Part shown: piece by piece, positions 8,092-16,800 of the stretch
Layout of the letters: each line of letters opens with the position of its first letter
Position numbering within the stretch: position 1 is the first letter of the stretch
Assembly (NCBI GenBank): GCA_002410325.1
Contig: DHRK01000063.1
Location: forward strand, 1 to 24,792
From: Syntrophomonas sp. UBA5314
Lineage (GTDB): Bacteria > Bacillota > Syntrophomonadia > Syntrophomonadales > Syntrophomonadaceae
Direction of reading: 5' to 3'
DNA: 24,792 nt
Made by a program: the position numbers and the translations under genes
Notes under the pieces: generated by a model
Told to the model about the DNA's origin: nothing
Database searches by the model: none
What the model saw: only the letters and a program-made list of their open reading frames with translations

Positions 8092-10758
8092 TTGGATCAT
8101 TACCAATTGTTTATCGACGGTGAGTTTGTCGATGCAAAAGACGGAAAAGTATACGAGACCATTGATCCGGGCAATGATAAGGTTATCGCAACCGTGGCCC
8201 AGGCCGGAATGGCCGATGCAGAAGAAGCCATCATGGCCGCCCGGCGCTCTTTCGACAGCGGGGTGTGGAGTCGTTTAACTCCGGCCGCCCGCGCCCAAAA
8301 AGTCTATGATTTTGCCGATCAGATCAACACTATGGCCTTGCGCCTGGCCGTTACGGAATCTATGGATGCCGGTCAGGTCATCAATTTTGCCAAAGTGACG
8401 CCCCTGGGCTTTGGAGCCAATATGATGAAGGATCTCGCCAATTATGCTTCCTTCAAATTCCCCTGGGAAGAGGAAATAAAAGTTCAAGGCAATCCCTTTG
8501 ATTTTGGACGGGATTATATCCGCCGTGAACCGGTTGGTGTCTGTGTAGGCATTATTCCCTGGAATTTTCCCATGGTCATGGCTTTCTGGAAGATCGGCCA
8601 GGCGATTATCATGGGCAATTCAGTAGTCTTGAAGCCGGCCTCGGTGACGCCGCTGACGGCATTAATCATTGCGGAGGCCTCAAAAATAGCAGGCATTCCC
8701 CGGGGGGTCATCAATGTGATTCCCGGACCGGGCGGAGCGCTGGGCCAGGTTCTCTGCACCCACCCGGAAGTCGATAAGATTTCTTTCACCGGCAGTACCG
8801 AGGTTGGACGGGAAATCATGCAGTTGGCCTCCGGGACGGTTAAAAAGGTGACCCTCGAACTGGGAGGCAAATCCGCCAACATTATTCTAGACGACGCTGA
8901 CATGGATCATGCTGTAGACGGCGCAGCTTTCGGGACATTCTTTCACATGGGCCAGGTCTGTGAATCGGGCACCCGCGTATTGGTCCACGCGAAGATTTAT
9001 GATGAATTCGTGGAAAAATTCAAAAAACGGGCCGAAGCCCTGCGGGTCGGTTATCAGCTGCTGCCGACCACCCACCAGGGGCCTCTGGTCAGCCACGAGC
9101 AATTGGCCACCGTGGACGGATATGTCCAGTTGGGTAAGCAAGAGGGCGCCACACTTATCACGGGCGGCAAGCGTATAGAAATTCCGGGGATCAAGGGGGG
9201 CTGCTACTATGCGCCCACTGTATTTGCGGACGTGAAAAACGACATGCGCATAGCCCGGGAAGAGATTTTCGGTCCGGTTGTTTCCCTCATAAAATTTGAC
9301 AGTGACGAAGAAGCGGTGGCCATTGCCAACCAGTCAATCTACGGATTGGGCGGCGGCGTCTTTTCCAACAACACCGCCCGGGCCGAGCATATGGCCCGGC
9401 AGGTCCGCACCGGGACCATGTGGATAAACAACTACCATTACTTCGGTCATTTCTGCCCCTTCGGCGGCTACAAGCAGTCCGGGGTCGGACGTGAACTGGG
9501 CCACAGCGGCCTGGAAGAATACACCCAGATCAAGCGCATTCATGTTACCAGTTTTGCCCATTCAGAATCGAATTACACCATGTCGGCGCTCATTTCCGAC
9601 AAAAAGTCGCTCCAGAAATATATCTACAATTGCCCCACCAAGATCAACGCCGGCCATGGCTCGCTGGCCTCCATAGCCAAGGAAGTGGTTGACCTGGGCT
9701 GCAGCCGGGCGCTTATCTTGACGGATCCCGGCATCGTAGCGGCCGGTCTTACCAAGCTGGCCCGGGATGCCCTGTCCGATTTCTGCGTGGGCGTCTTTGA
9801 CAACATTCCCCAGGACACCAACCTGGAAACAGTGGACGCCGCCGTTGAAATGGCCCGTCAATTAAAGGCTGACTGTATTGTAAGCGTAGGCGGCGGCAGT
9901 GTCATCGATACGGCCAAAGCGGTCTGTACCACCCTGAAGAACGGGGGATGCTGCAATGACAACATCTCCTGGTCCAGGCTGCATGAACCCCAGACACCCC
10001 ATATCGTAATCCCGACCACTTCCGGAACGGGAAGCGAGGTAACCTGGGCTGCGGTCATCAACAACAAAACGGCCGGACGCAAGTCGTATATCATCGAATC
10101 CCGGCTGGCCCCGAATATCGCCATCCTCGACCCGCGATTCACTATGACCCTGCCGGCGAGACTGACGGCTGGTACGGCTATGGATGCCATGACCCACGCC
10201 GTCGAGGCACTGACTACAATCACAACCAATCCTATTTGCGATGGCCTGGCCCTGCACGCCATCCGTTTGATCAGAGAAAACCTTCCTATTGCTGTCAAGG
10301 ATGGCCAGAACGAAGCAGCTCGCTTGAATCTGGCGGCAGCCTCGACCATGGCAGGTTGCGCCTTCACCATTTCCTTCGTTGCGCTGGCCCATTCCATGGC
10401 CCATACCATCGGCCATCTCTATGGTGTTCCCCATGGTGAGGCCTGCGGCCTGGTGCTTCCCAAGGTGATGCGCTTTAATGTCGACCATGCCATGGATAAG
10501 CTGGTTTTGATCGCCCAGTCGCTCGGGGTCAATATCTTCGGGATGGATAAACGCGAAGCCGCGCTCGCGGCCGCCGCTGAAATCGAAAAGCTGATGAGAG
10601 AGGTGGGCCACCCGCTGACGCTGCGCGAGGTAGGTGTTCCGGAAGAAGGCCTTATGGAATGCAGCATGCATGCTATGGGCGATCCAGTCACTCTTTACAA
10701 TGCGCGTCCAGTGGCCGGCCCGGAGGAAATCCTCGAACTCTATAAACAGGTTTACTAG
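8092..10758 (+). CDS. Bifunctional fusion: non-acylating aldehyde dehydrogenase + iron-dependent alcohol dehydrogenase
   Basis: An 888-residue two-domain enzyme. Residues 1-485 are a classical NAD(P)-dependent aldehyde dehydrogenase (aldehyde to acid) with the catalytic set N158 (PWNF), K181, E256 (ELGGK), C290 (MGQVC) and E391 (EEIFGP). Residues about 500-888 are a group III alcohol dehydrogenase with GGGSVIDTAKA (600-610), PTTSGTGSEV and all four metal ligands D698, H702, H767 and H781. The arrangement imitates AdhE, but the N-terminal half is not the CoA-acylating type, so the expected chemistry is alcohol, aldehyde and free acid without CoA. The TTG start has a run of seven G at 8078-8084. 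It is probably controlled by the divergent LuxR-type protein. Substrate unknown. Confidence 0.9.
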   Translation: MDHYQLFIDGEFVDAKDGKVYETIDPGNDKVIATVAQAGMADAEEAIMAARRSFDSGVWSRLTPAARAQKVYDFADQINTMALRLAVTESMDAGQVINFAKVTPLGFGANMMKDLANYASFKFPWEEEIKVQGNPFDFGRDYIRREPVGVCVGIIPWNFPMVMAFWKIGQAIIMGNSVVLKPASVTPLTALIIAEASKIAGIPRGVINVIPGPGGALGQVLCTHPEVDKISFTGSTEVGREIMQLASGTVKKVTLELGGKSANIILDDADMDHAVDGAAFGTFFHMGQVCESGTRVLVHAKIYDEFVEKFKKRAEALRVGYQLLPTTHQGPLVSHEQLATVDGYVQLGKQEGATLITGGKRIEIPGIKGGCYYAPTVFADVKNDMRIAREEIFGPVVSLIKFDSDEEAVAIANQSIYGLGGGVFSNNTARAEHMARQVRTGTMWINNYHYFGHFCPFGGYKQSGVGRELGHSGLEEYTQIKRIHVTSFAHSESNYTMSALISDKKSLQKYIYNCPTKINAGHGSLASIAKEVVDLGCSRALILTDPGIVAAGLTKLARDALSDFCVGVFDNIPQDTNLETVDAAVEMARQLKADCIVSVGGGSVIDTAKAVCTTLKNGGCCNDNISWSRLHEPQTPHIVIPTTSGTGSEVTWAAVINNKTAGRKSYIIESRLAPNIAILDPRFTMTLPARLTAGTAMDAMTHAVEALTTITTNPICDGLALHAIRLIRENLPIAVKDGQNEAARLNLAAASTMAGCAFTISFVALAHSMAHTIGHLYGVPHGEACGLVLPKVMRFNVDHAMDKLVLIAQSLGVNIFGMDKREAALAAAAEIEKLMREVGHPLTLREVGVPEEGLMECSMHAMGDPVTLYNARPVAGPEEILELYKQVY

Positions 10759-10773
10759 GGTTGACCAGGAGAT

Positions 10774-10805
10774 GCAGGGGCAGGGGACTCAAACCCTGTC
10801 CCTTG
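10774..10805 (+). terminator. Strong hairpin after the fusion dehydrogenase gene
   Basis: GCAGGGGCAGGG (10774-10785) pairs almost fully with CCCTGTCCCTTGC (10793-10805), with one bulge and a 7-nt loop. No T run follows, so it may be a weak terminator or an mRNA-stabilising structure between this gene and the HesB-like gene. Confidence 0.4.
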
Positions 10806-10842
10806 CGCTTATACGTGTGGGTCTTCACGGGAGGATATGCGC

Positions 10843-11172
10843 ATGTCTATCGTTAAAATTGATCAACGTGCCTACGGGGAGATCATCTGCGAATTGACGG
10901 CTGAAGAGCTGCCATCTTCCATTCGCATAGAGATCTGTTCTACAGGCTGCTGCGATGCATCCCTGGGATTGAGGGCGGATAAGGTCCAGGAGATGGATTT
11001 GGTTGAGGAAATCGCCGATCTGAAGTTCCTCATAAATTCTGAAGTCTATGCTCTGACAGGCAATGTTTCCATCTCTTATATTGATGAGAGTGGAAGGAAA
11101 GGCTTTGTTCTCACATCACAGCACCCCTTGAACGAGTGGGAAGGTTTTGGCGTTTGCCAGTTGAAGAAGTAG
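10843..11172 (+). CDS. HesB/IscA-like (Fe-S biogenesis fold) protein
   Basis: A 109-residue protein with the HesB/IscA-like beta-rich pattern. Cysteines C32, C36 and C37 lie in the CSTGCCDASLG segment, and C105 lies near the C-terminus. Canonical IscA has one central Cys and a C-terminal CxC, so this is a divergent member, possibly the HesB-like selenoprotein-related group, and may not be a true A-type carrier. Start ATG 10843 is preferred because GGGAGG (10829-10834) is 8 nt away; the ATG at 10837 is too close. It sits between the fusion dehydrogenase and the Fe-S-rich NuoEFG-like genes, which suggests a cluster-related role, but a mobile element and a terminator separate it from the latter. 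Confidence 0.65.
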   Translation: MSIVKIDQRAYGEIICELTAEELPSSIRIEICSTGCCDASLGLRADKVQEMDLVEEIADLKFLINSEVYALTGNVSISYIDESGRKGFVLTSQHPLNEWEGFGVCQLKK

Positions 11173-11176
11173 GCAG

Positions 11177-11390
11177 GTGGTCTGTAACACCTAAAAATTT
11201 GATTCCCACCGGGCAAATTTCCGCAGGGCTTCGTTGTCGTCAATCGCAATACGTCCAGGATTACTCTTTCCGCCGACACCCATGGACGAGCTAGTGCAGC
11301 GATGCCAAGGATGGCAAAGAGCTGCCGCCGCCTTCCCCTGCGAAAATTTTCCACGGCGGATAACCTGAACTTTTAAATGTTACAGACCAC
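11177..11390 (-). mobile_element. Complete MITE-like element, 214 bp
   Basis: Perfect 13-nt terminal inverted repeats: GTGGTCTGTAACA (11177-11189) and TGTTACAGACCAC (11378-11390); similarity continues about 10 nt further inwards. The core carries a two-tier hairpin, GCAGC/GCTGC outside and TGCCA/TGGCA inside (11296-11325), and the conserved block 11232-11254 shared with bases 31-53. No transposase is encoded. The right flank is TA, and other copies are also bordered by TA within CTAG, consistent with IS630/Tc1-type mobilisation (inference). It begins 5 nt after the HesB-like stop codon. Confidence 0.8.
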
Positions 11391-11484
11391 TAGAATTTTC
11401 TTGATGAATTTCAGGGTGTGTTGTTTTACCATGTATACAGTATTAAAACCCCAAAATACGTCCTTATTAGGTAAAATTAAAAGA

Positions 11485-11521
11485 GGTCTGACCCGAGAAA
11501 AAGTCCGGGCAGCCCTTTTTC
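11485..11521 (+). terminator. Intrinsic terminator or attenuator ahead of the NuoE-like gene
   Basis: GG-t-CTG-a-CCCG (11485-11495) pairs with CGGG-CAG-c-CC (11506-11515) and is followed by a T run at 11516-11520. It lies only about 40 nt before the start codon at 11560. It either isolates the complex from upstream transcription or acts as a leader attenuator. No promoter between it and the gene is obvious, which favours attenuation. The region 11391-11484 before it is AT-rich, with TGTATACA at its centre. Confidence 0.6.
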
Positions 11522-11559
11522 CATAGAATGAGGAAATGATCCAAGGGAGGGTTTGACAG

Positions 11560-12114
11560 ATGCAGTGTTGTTGTGAGGAGGGAAAAGGCTCCTCGGTGCG
11601 CTTGAGCGGCGCACAGGTAGATCTGGACTTGTTGAATGAGGTGCTCGCTCACTACCGGGAGCAGGAAGGCAGTTTAGTTACGGTATTGCAAAAGGCTCAA
11701 GAAGTCTATGGATTCCTACCCTTGGCCGTCATGAGACATATTGCCGAGCAAATGGGGGTCAAACCGGCCAAGGTTTTTGGCGTGGCCACCTTCTACACGC
11801 AATTCCGTTTTCAACCGGTAGGGAAGTATTTGATTCTGCTCTGCCAGGGCACCGCCTGCCACGTCAACGGATCAGAGCGTATTGAGACGGCTCTATGCCA
11901 GGAATTGAAGATAAAAGCGGAAGAGACTACCGGAGACGGGTTGTTTACCCTCAGCAATGTAGCCTGCCTGGGTTGCTGCAGCCTGGCCCCGGTAATGATG
12001 ATAAATGGCCGGGCTTACGGGCCCTTAACTCCCGATAAAGCTGTAAGCATAGTTCGGGATTTGGCCAAAAAGGAAAAAGCGCTGGTAAAGGAGGGCTCCG
12101 AAAATGAAAATTAG
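11560..12114 (+). CDS. NuoE/HydC-like thioredoxin-fold [2Fe-2S] subunit
   Basis: A 184-residue subunit of a NADH-linked flavin/Fe-S complex. The thioredoxin-like [2Fe-2S] ligands are visible as C-x4-C (CQGTACHV) and C-x3-C (ACLGCC) in the C-terminal half. The helical N-terminal domain (QKAQEVYGFLPLAVMRHIAE) is typical of the 24-kDa NuoE family. The first residues (MQCCCEEGK) add a cysteine-rich tail not usual in the family. Start ATG 11560 has GGGAGG about 8 nt upstream. It overlaps the NuoF-like gene by 11 nt and works with it as the NADH-oxidising module. Confidence 0.9.
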   Translation: MQCCCEEGKGSSVRLSGAQVDLDLLNEVLAHYREQEGSLVTVLQKAQEVYGFLPLAVMRHIAEQMGVKPAKVFGVATFYTQFRFQPVGKYLILLCQGTACHVNGSERIETALCQELKIKAEETTGDGLFTLSNVACLGCCSLAPVMMINGRAYGPLTPDKAVSIVRDLAKKEKALVKEGSENEN

Positions 12115-13864
12115 AATCGGCATGGGAAGCTGCGGGATTGCTGCCGGAGCCCTGCCTGTTATGGATGCCGCCCGCGAAGCAGCGGAGCGGCTCGGCCTGG
12201 ACATTGAAATTCAGAGCACCGGCTGTATCGGCATGTGCCATAATGAACCCCTGCTGGAGGTGGTGGCCGATGACGGCCGGGTGTTTACCTACGGAAAGGT
12301 TGCTCCAGACCTGGTGGGGGCTATTTTGGAGGGCCAGATCAAGGGAGAGGTCCTGCAAAAGGCCCTGGTGCACGGAAGTGGGGTAAAAAACGACTTTATG
12401 GACGGTCAGGTGCGGGTGGCTCTGCGCAACTGCGGCATCATCGATCCGGAAAGAATAGACGACTATATTGAACGGGGCGGCTACCAGGCTCTGGCCCGGG
12501 CTTTGGAGAGCCTGAAGCCGGAGCAGGTCATCGAAGAGATCAAGGTCTCGGGACTGCGGGGCCGGGGAGGCGCCGGTTTTCCCACCTGGTTCAAGTGGCG
12601 GGAGGCCCGCAAGAATCCGGGAGACATCAAATACATGGTATGCAACGCCGATGAAGGAGACCCGGGGGCTTTTATGGACCGCAGCCTCTTGGAAGGCGAT
12701 CCCCATTCGGTTTTGGAGGGCATGGCCCTGGGCGCCTATGCCATAGGAGCCCAAGAAGGCATCATATACTGCCGGGCCGAATATCCCCTGGCCATAAGGC
12801 GGCTTGAAATTGCCATAGCGCAAGCCCGGGAGAAGGGCTGGCTGGGCGACAACCTTAAAGGCTCGGGATTTTCCTTTGACATCCGGGTAAAACAGGGCGC
12901 AGGCGCTTTTGTTTGCGGCGAGGAAACCGCTCTCCTGGCTTCTCTGGAAGGCGAGCGGGGTATGCCCCGCCTCAAGCCGCCTTTTCCCGCAGAATCGGGA
13001 TACTGGGGAAGGCCCACCAACATTAACAATGTTGAAACCTTTGCCAATGTCACCTGGATTGTTCAGAATGGCGGAGTGGCTTTTGCGGCCATGGGCACCG
13101 AATCCAGCAAAGGAACCAAGGTCTTTGCCCTGGCCGGAAAGATAAAAAACGGCGGCCTGGTGGAAGTTCCGATGGGCCTTACCCTGCGCCAGGTCATATT
13201 TGATATCGGCGGGGGCATAAAGGGCGATCGCCGCTTTAAAGCGGTGCAGATGGGCGGACCTTCCGGGGGCTGCATACCGGAAGCCCTTTTGGAAACCGTC
13301 GTTGACTATGAATCCATAACCAAGACCGGCGCCTTTATGGGGTCGGGGGGCATGGTGGTCATGGATGAAACCACCTGTATGGTGGATATTGCCCGCTTCT
13401 TCCTGGATTTTACCCAGAAAGAATCCTGCGGCAAATGCGTGCAGTGCCGGATCGGCACCAAACGCATGCTGGAGGTGCTGGAGCGGATCTGCAGCGGGCA
13501 GGGTCAAAGCGGCGATCTGGAACTGCTGGAGGAAATGGCGGCGACCATCAGCCAGGGTTCCCTGTGCAACCTGGGAGTGAGCGCTCCCAACCCGGTTCTC
13601 ACCACTATCAAATACTTCCGGGAAGAATACCGGGCCCATATAGAGGAAAAGAAATGTCCTTCTCATCAATGCAAGGCTTTGATATCATACACGATTGACC
13701 CGGATAAATGCAAAGGCTGTGTTTTATGTGCCCGCAAGTGCCCGGTCTCCTGTATTAAAGGCGAACCCAAGCAGCCCTACACCATAATTCAGGAGGAGTG
13801 CATCAAGTGCGGCAACTGCCTGGAGGTATGTCCCAGTAAATTCAACGCGGTTCGCGTTCAATAG
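12104..13864 (+). CDS. NuoF/HydB-like NADH-binding FMN, Fe-S subunit
   Basis: A 586-residue protein with the layout of HydB/HndC/FdhB flavoproteins. An N-terminal thioredoxin-like [2Fe-2S] domain has Cys at about 10, 41 and 45. The FMN/NADH domain has RGRGGAGFPTWFKW and NADEGDPGAFMDRS. The N3-type [4Fe-4S] motif ESCGKCVQCRIG lies near residues 442-448, and a C-terminal 2x[4Fe-4S] ferredoxin (CKGCVLCARKCP and CIKCGNCLEVCP) near 536-576. Such subunits occur in electron-bifurcating hydrogenases, formate dehydrogenases and transhydrogenases. AAGGAGGG precedes the ATG inside the end of the NuoE-like gene. The catalytic partner is not a hydrogenase in this window. Confidence 0.92.
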   Translation: MKIRIGMGSCGIAAGALPVMDAAREAAERLGLDIEIQSTGCIGMCHNEPLLEVVADDGRVFTYGKVAPDLVGAILEGQIKGEVLQKALVHGSGVKNDFMDGQVRVALRNCGIIDPERIDDYIERGGYQALARALESLKPEQVIEEIKVSGLRGRGGAGFPTWFKWREARKNPGDIKYMVCNADEGDPGAFMDRSLLEGDPHSVLEGMALGAYAIGAQEGIIYCRAEYPLAIRRLEIAIAQAREKGWLGDNLKGSGFSFDIRVKQGAGAFVCGEETALLASLEGERGMPRLKPPFPAESGYWGRPTNINNVETFANVTWIVQNGGVAFAAMGTESSKGTKVFALAGKIKNGGLVEVPMGLTLRQVIFDIGGGIKGDRRFKAVQMGGPSGGCIPEALLETVVDYESITKTGAFMGSGGMVVMDETTCMVDIARFFLDFTQKESCGKCVQCRIGTKRMLEVLERICSGQGQSGDLELLEEMAATISQGSLCNLGVSAPNPVLTTIKYFREEYRAHIEEKKCPSHQCKALISYTIDPDKCKGCVLCARKCPVSCIKGEPKQPYTIIQEECIKCGNCLEVCPSKFNAVRVQ

Positions 13865-13880
13865 GAAGGGAGGGTGCAGG

Positions 13881-16800
13881 ATGATAAAGATCAATATAGA
13901 CGGCGGAGAGTTTGCGGCCCATCCCGGACAGACCATTCTCGAAGTGGCCCGGGAGCACGGCATTGAAATACCCACGCTGTGTTATGATGACAGGTTAAAA
14001 ATATATGGTGGATGCGGTCTGTGCGTAGTGGAAAGCCAGGCCGGAGGCCGGCTTTTACGGGCCTGTGCCACCCAGGTAAGTCCGGGTATGATAATATTTA
14101 CCGACAGTCCCAGGGTGCGGGCGGCGCGGAAAATGACCCTGGAGTTTCTCCTTTCCGATCATATAGGGGATTGTCAGGGCCCCTGCACGCGGGCCTGCCC
14201 GGCCCACACCGACGTGCAGGGATATGTCGGGCTGATTGCCAACGGCCAATACCGGGAAGCGGTGCGTCTATTAAAGGAACGCCTGCCGATCCCGGCCAGC
14301 ATCGGCCGGGTTTGCCCCCATCCCTGTGAAACCGCCTGCCGCCGGCAGCTGGTTGAGGAGCCGATCGCCATTGCCAACTTGAAATATTTTGTGGCCGATG
14401 CCGACCTGCTGGGAGCCGATCCTTATATACCGGAAATTGAGCCGGCTACCGGCAAGAAGGCTGCCGTGGTGGGCGCCGGCCCGGCCGGTTTGACCGCGGC
14501 CTTCTACCTGGCCCGGGATGGACACCAGGTGGAGGTTTTCGACGCCATGCCCCGGGGGGGCGGCATGCTGCGCTACGGCATACCGGAATACCGCCTGCCC
14601 AAGGATATTGTAGATAGAGAAATTGACCTGATCGCCCGCATGGGAGTGAAATTTACGTTCAACACCCGGATCGGCAGCGATGTAAGTCTGGATTATTTGA
14701 CCCGGGAATACGATGCCGTGTTTCTGGGAATTGGCGCCTGGCAGAGTTCGGCCATGCGCTGTAAAGGAGAGGACCTGCCCGGGGTGATCGGGGGCATCGA
14801 TTTCCTGCGCCAGGTAGCGATGAACGGCGAGGCGGAGATAGGCGACCGGGTGGCCGTGGTCGGAGGCGGCAACACCGCCATGGACGCCGCCCGTACCGCT
14901 GTACGGCTGGGAGCCGGTGAGGTTATGGTGCTTTACCGCCGCACCCGGGCTGAAATGCCGGCTGAAGATATTGAAATACTTGAGGCCGAAGAAGAAGGGG
15001 TCATTTTTAAATACCTGGTCGCACCGCTGGAGGTAACGGCTGAAAACGGCTGGGCCGCCGCCATCCGGCTGCAGGTTATGGAACTGGGCGAGCCCGACGC
15101 TTCGGGAAGGCGCAGCCCGGTGCCGGTGGAAGGGGCCGAAGAGACCATCCCGGTGGACACCATAATAAGCGCTATAGGACAGGCGGTTAAGCCGGAAGGC
15201 CTGGAAGGGGTGGCCTTGAGCCGCTGGGGAAGCCTGGCGGTTGATGAGGCGACCATGGCTACCAGCATAGCGGGAGTATTTGCCGGCGGAGACGGCGTGA
15301 CCGGACCCGGCATAGCCATTGAAGCGGTGGCTCAGGGAAGAAAAGCCGCCCTGGCCATGAATCTCTATTTGCGGGGCTTGGACCTGGCTGTAACTGAACC
15401 TTATCTGGTAGAGCAGACCGATTTAAGTCCTGAAGATTTCACCGCTGTCAGCCAACAGGCGCGCACCCCTATGCCCCACCTGAAACCGGTGCAGCGCCGG
15501 GACAATTTCAAGGAAGTCAACCTGGGCCTGGCCGAGCTGGAGGCGCAAAATGAAGCCAGGCGCTGCCTGGAATGCGGATGCCAGGACTATTTTGAGTGCC
15601 AGCTGATCGATTATGCCAATCAATATAGAGTGCAGCCCGCCCGCCTGGCAGGAGACAAACGCCGGGAAAAGGTCAGTGACGATCATCCCTTTATCAGGCG
15701 CAATTCCGAGAAATGCATCCTCTGCGGGCTGTGTATCCGCATCTGCAGCGAAGTTATGGGGGTTACCGCTCTCGGCCTGGTAGGGCGCGGTTTTGAAAGT
15801 TCAGTTCAACCTGAATTTACTCAGCCCCTAAAAGACAGCGGCTGTATAAGCTGCGGCCAGTGCGTTTCGGTATGCCCTACCGGCGCTCTGCTGGAAAACG
15901 ATCCGATAATCAAAAACCTGCCCATGGAGCTTTCCGAAACCAATAGCGTATGTTCTTTCTGCGGTGTGGGCTGTGAACAGCGGGTACAGACGCGCGGATC
16001 GATGCTGGTCCGGGTGCTGCCCGGAAAGGGCGAGCTGCTCTGCCGCAAAGGGCGCTTTGCCTTTGAATTTGCCTCAAAAGAAAGGGTTTCGGCGCCACTG
16101 CTGCGCAAGGACGGGGTGCTGTCGGAAAGCAGTTGGGAAGAAGCCTTAAAGGCGGCTGCTCAAAAGGCCCGGTCCATCAGAAGCAGGTATTCCGGCGATT
16201 CCCTGGCCATGTTTATATCCCCCGAGTATTCCAGTCAGGAGGCCCGGGCGGCGGTTCAAACCGCCCGGGAGGGCTTAGGAACCGGGCATATAGCCAGCTT
16301 TACCCCTGATGCCGGGCGGGCTCTGGAAGCTGTCTTCGGGGAGAGCGGCTCTACCAGCAGGTTTGAAGAGTTAAAGGCAACTGATTTAATAGTAATGGTC
16401 GGGAGCTTCAAGGAAAGCCCGATTGCCGCGGTTAAGATCAGGGAGGCGGCCGTTGACGGCGCGGCCCTGGTGATACTGAGTCCGGAGCCCACCCTGGCTG
16501 ATGCTGAGGCGGTGCTCAAGTTAAAAAATTACGTCAGTACTTCCTTTTTGCGCGAGGTTTTGGCGGCGACTATCGAACCGGGGTTGGAACGGGAAGCGCT
16601 GGCTGAGAAGGCCTGCGGCCTTGAGGAGCTTCTGGACTGGCTGCAGGGTGTCGAAGCGGGCGCCGATGCTGCTCGATTGGCCCGGATTTATGCAGCCAAG
16701 CGCAATGCCATCATTATTATCGACGGAAGCAGCGTCAGCCCGGCTGCTGTACAGCTGCTGGCTGATCTGGTCCTGCTGGGGGGCAAAGTCGCTTCCCCCA

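Noticed and set aside
8092..9550. CoA-acylating AdhE assignment
   Set aside because: The motifs PWNFP, ELGGK and GQVCESG belong to classical non-acylating aldehyde dehydrogenases.
11951..13669. Open frame of 572 codons on the minus strand
   Set aside because: It lies opposite the unmistakable NuoE/NuoF-like genes and has no recognisable domain or ribosome site; it is a codon-bias shadow.
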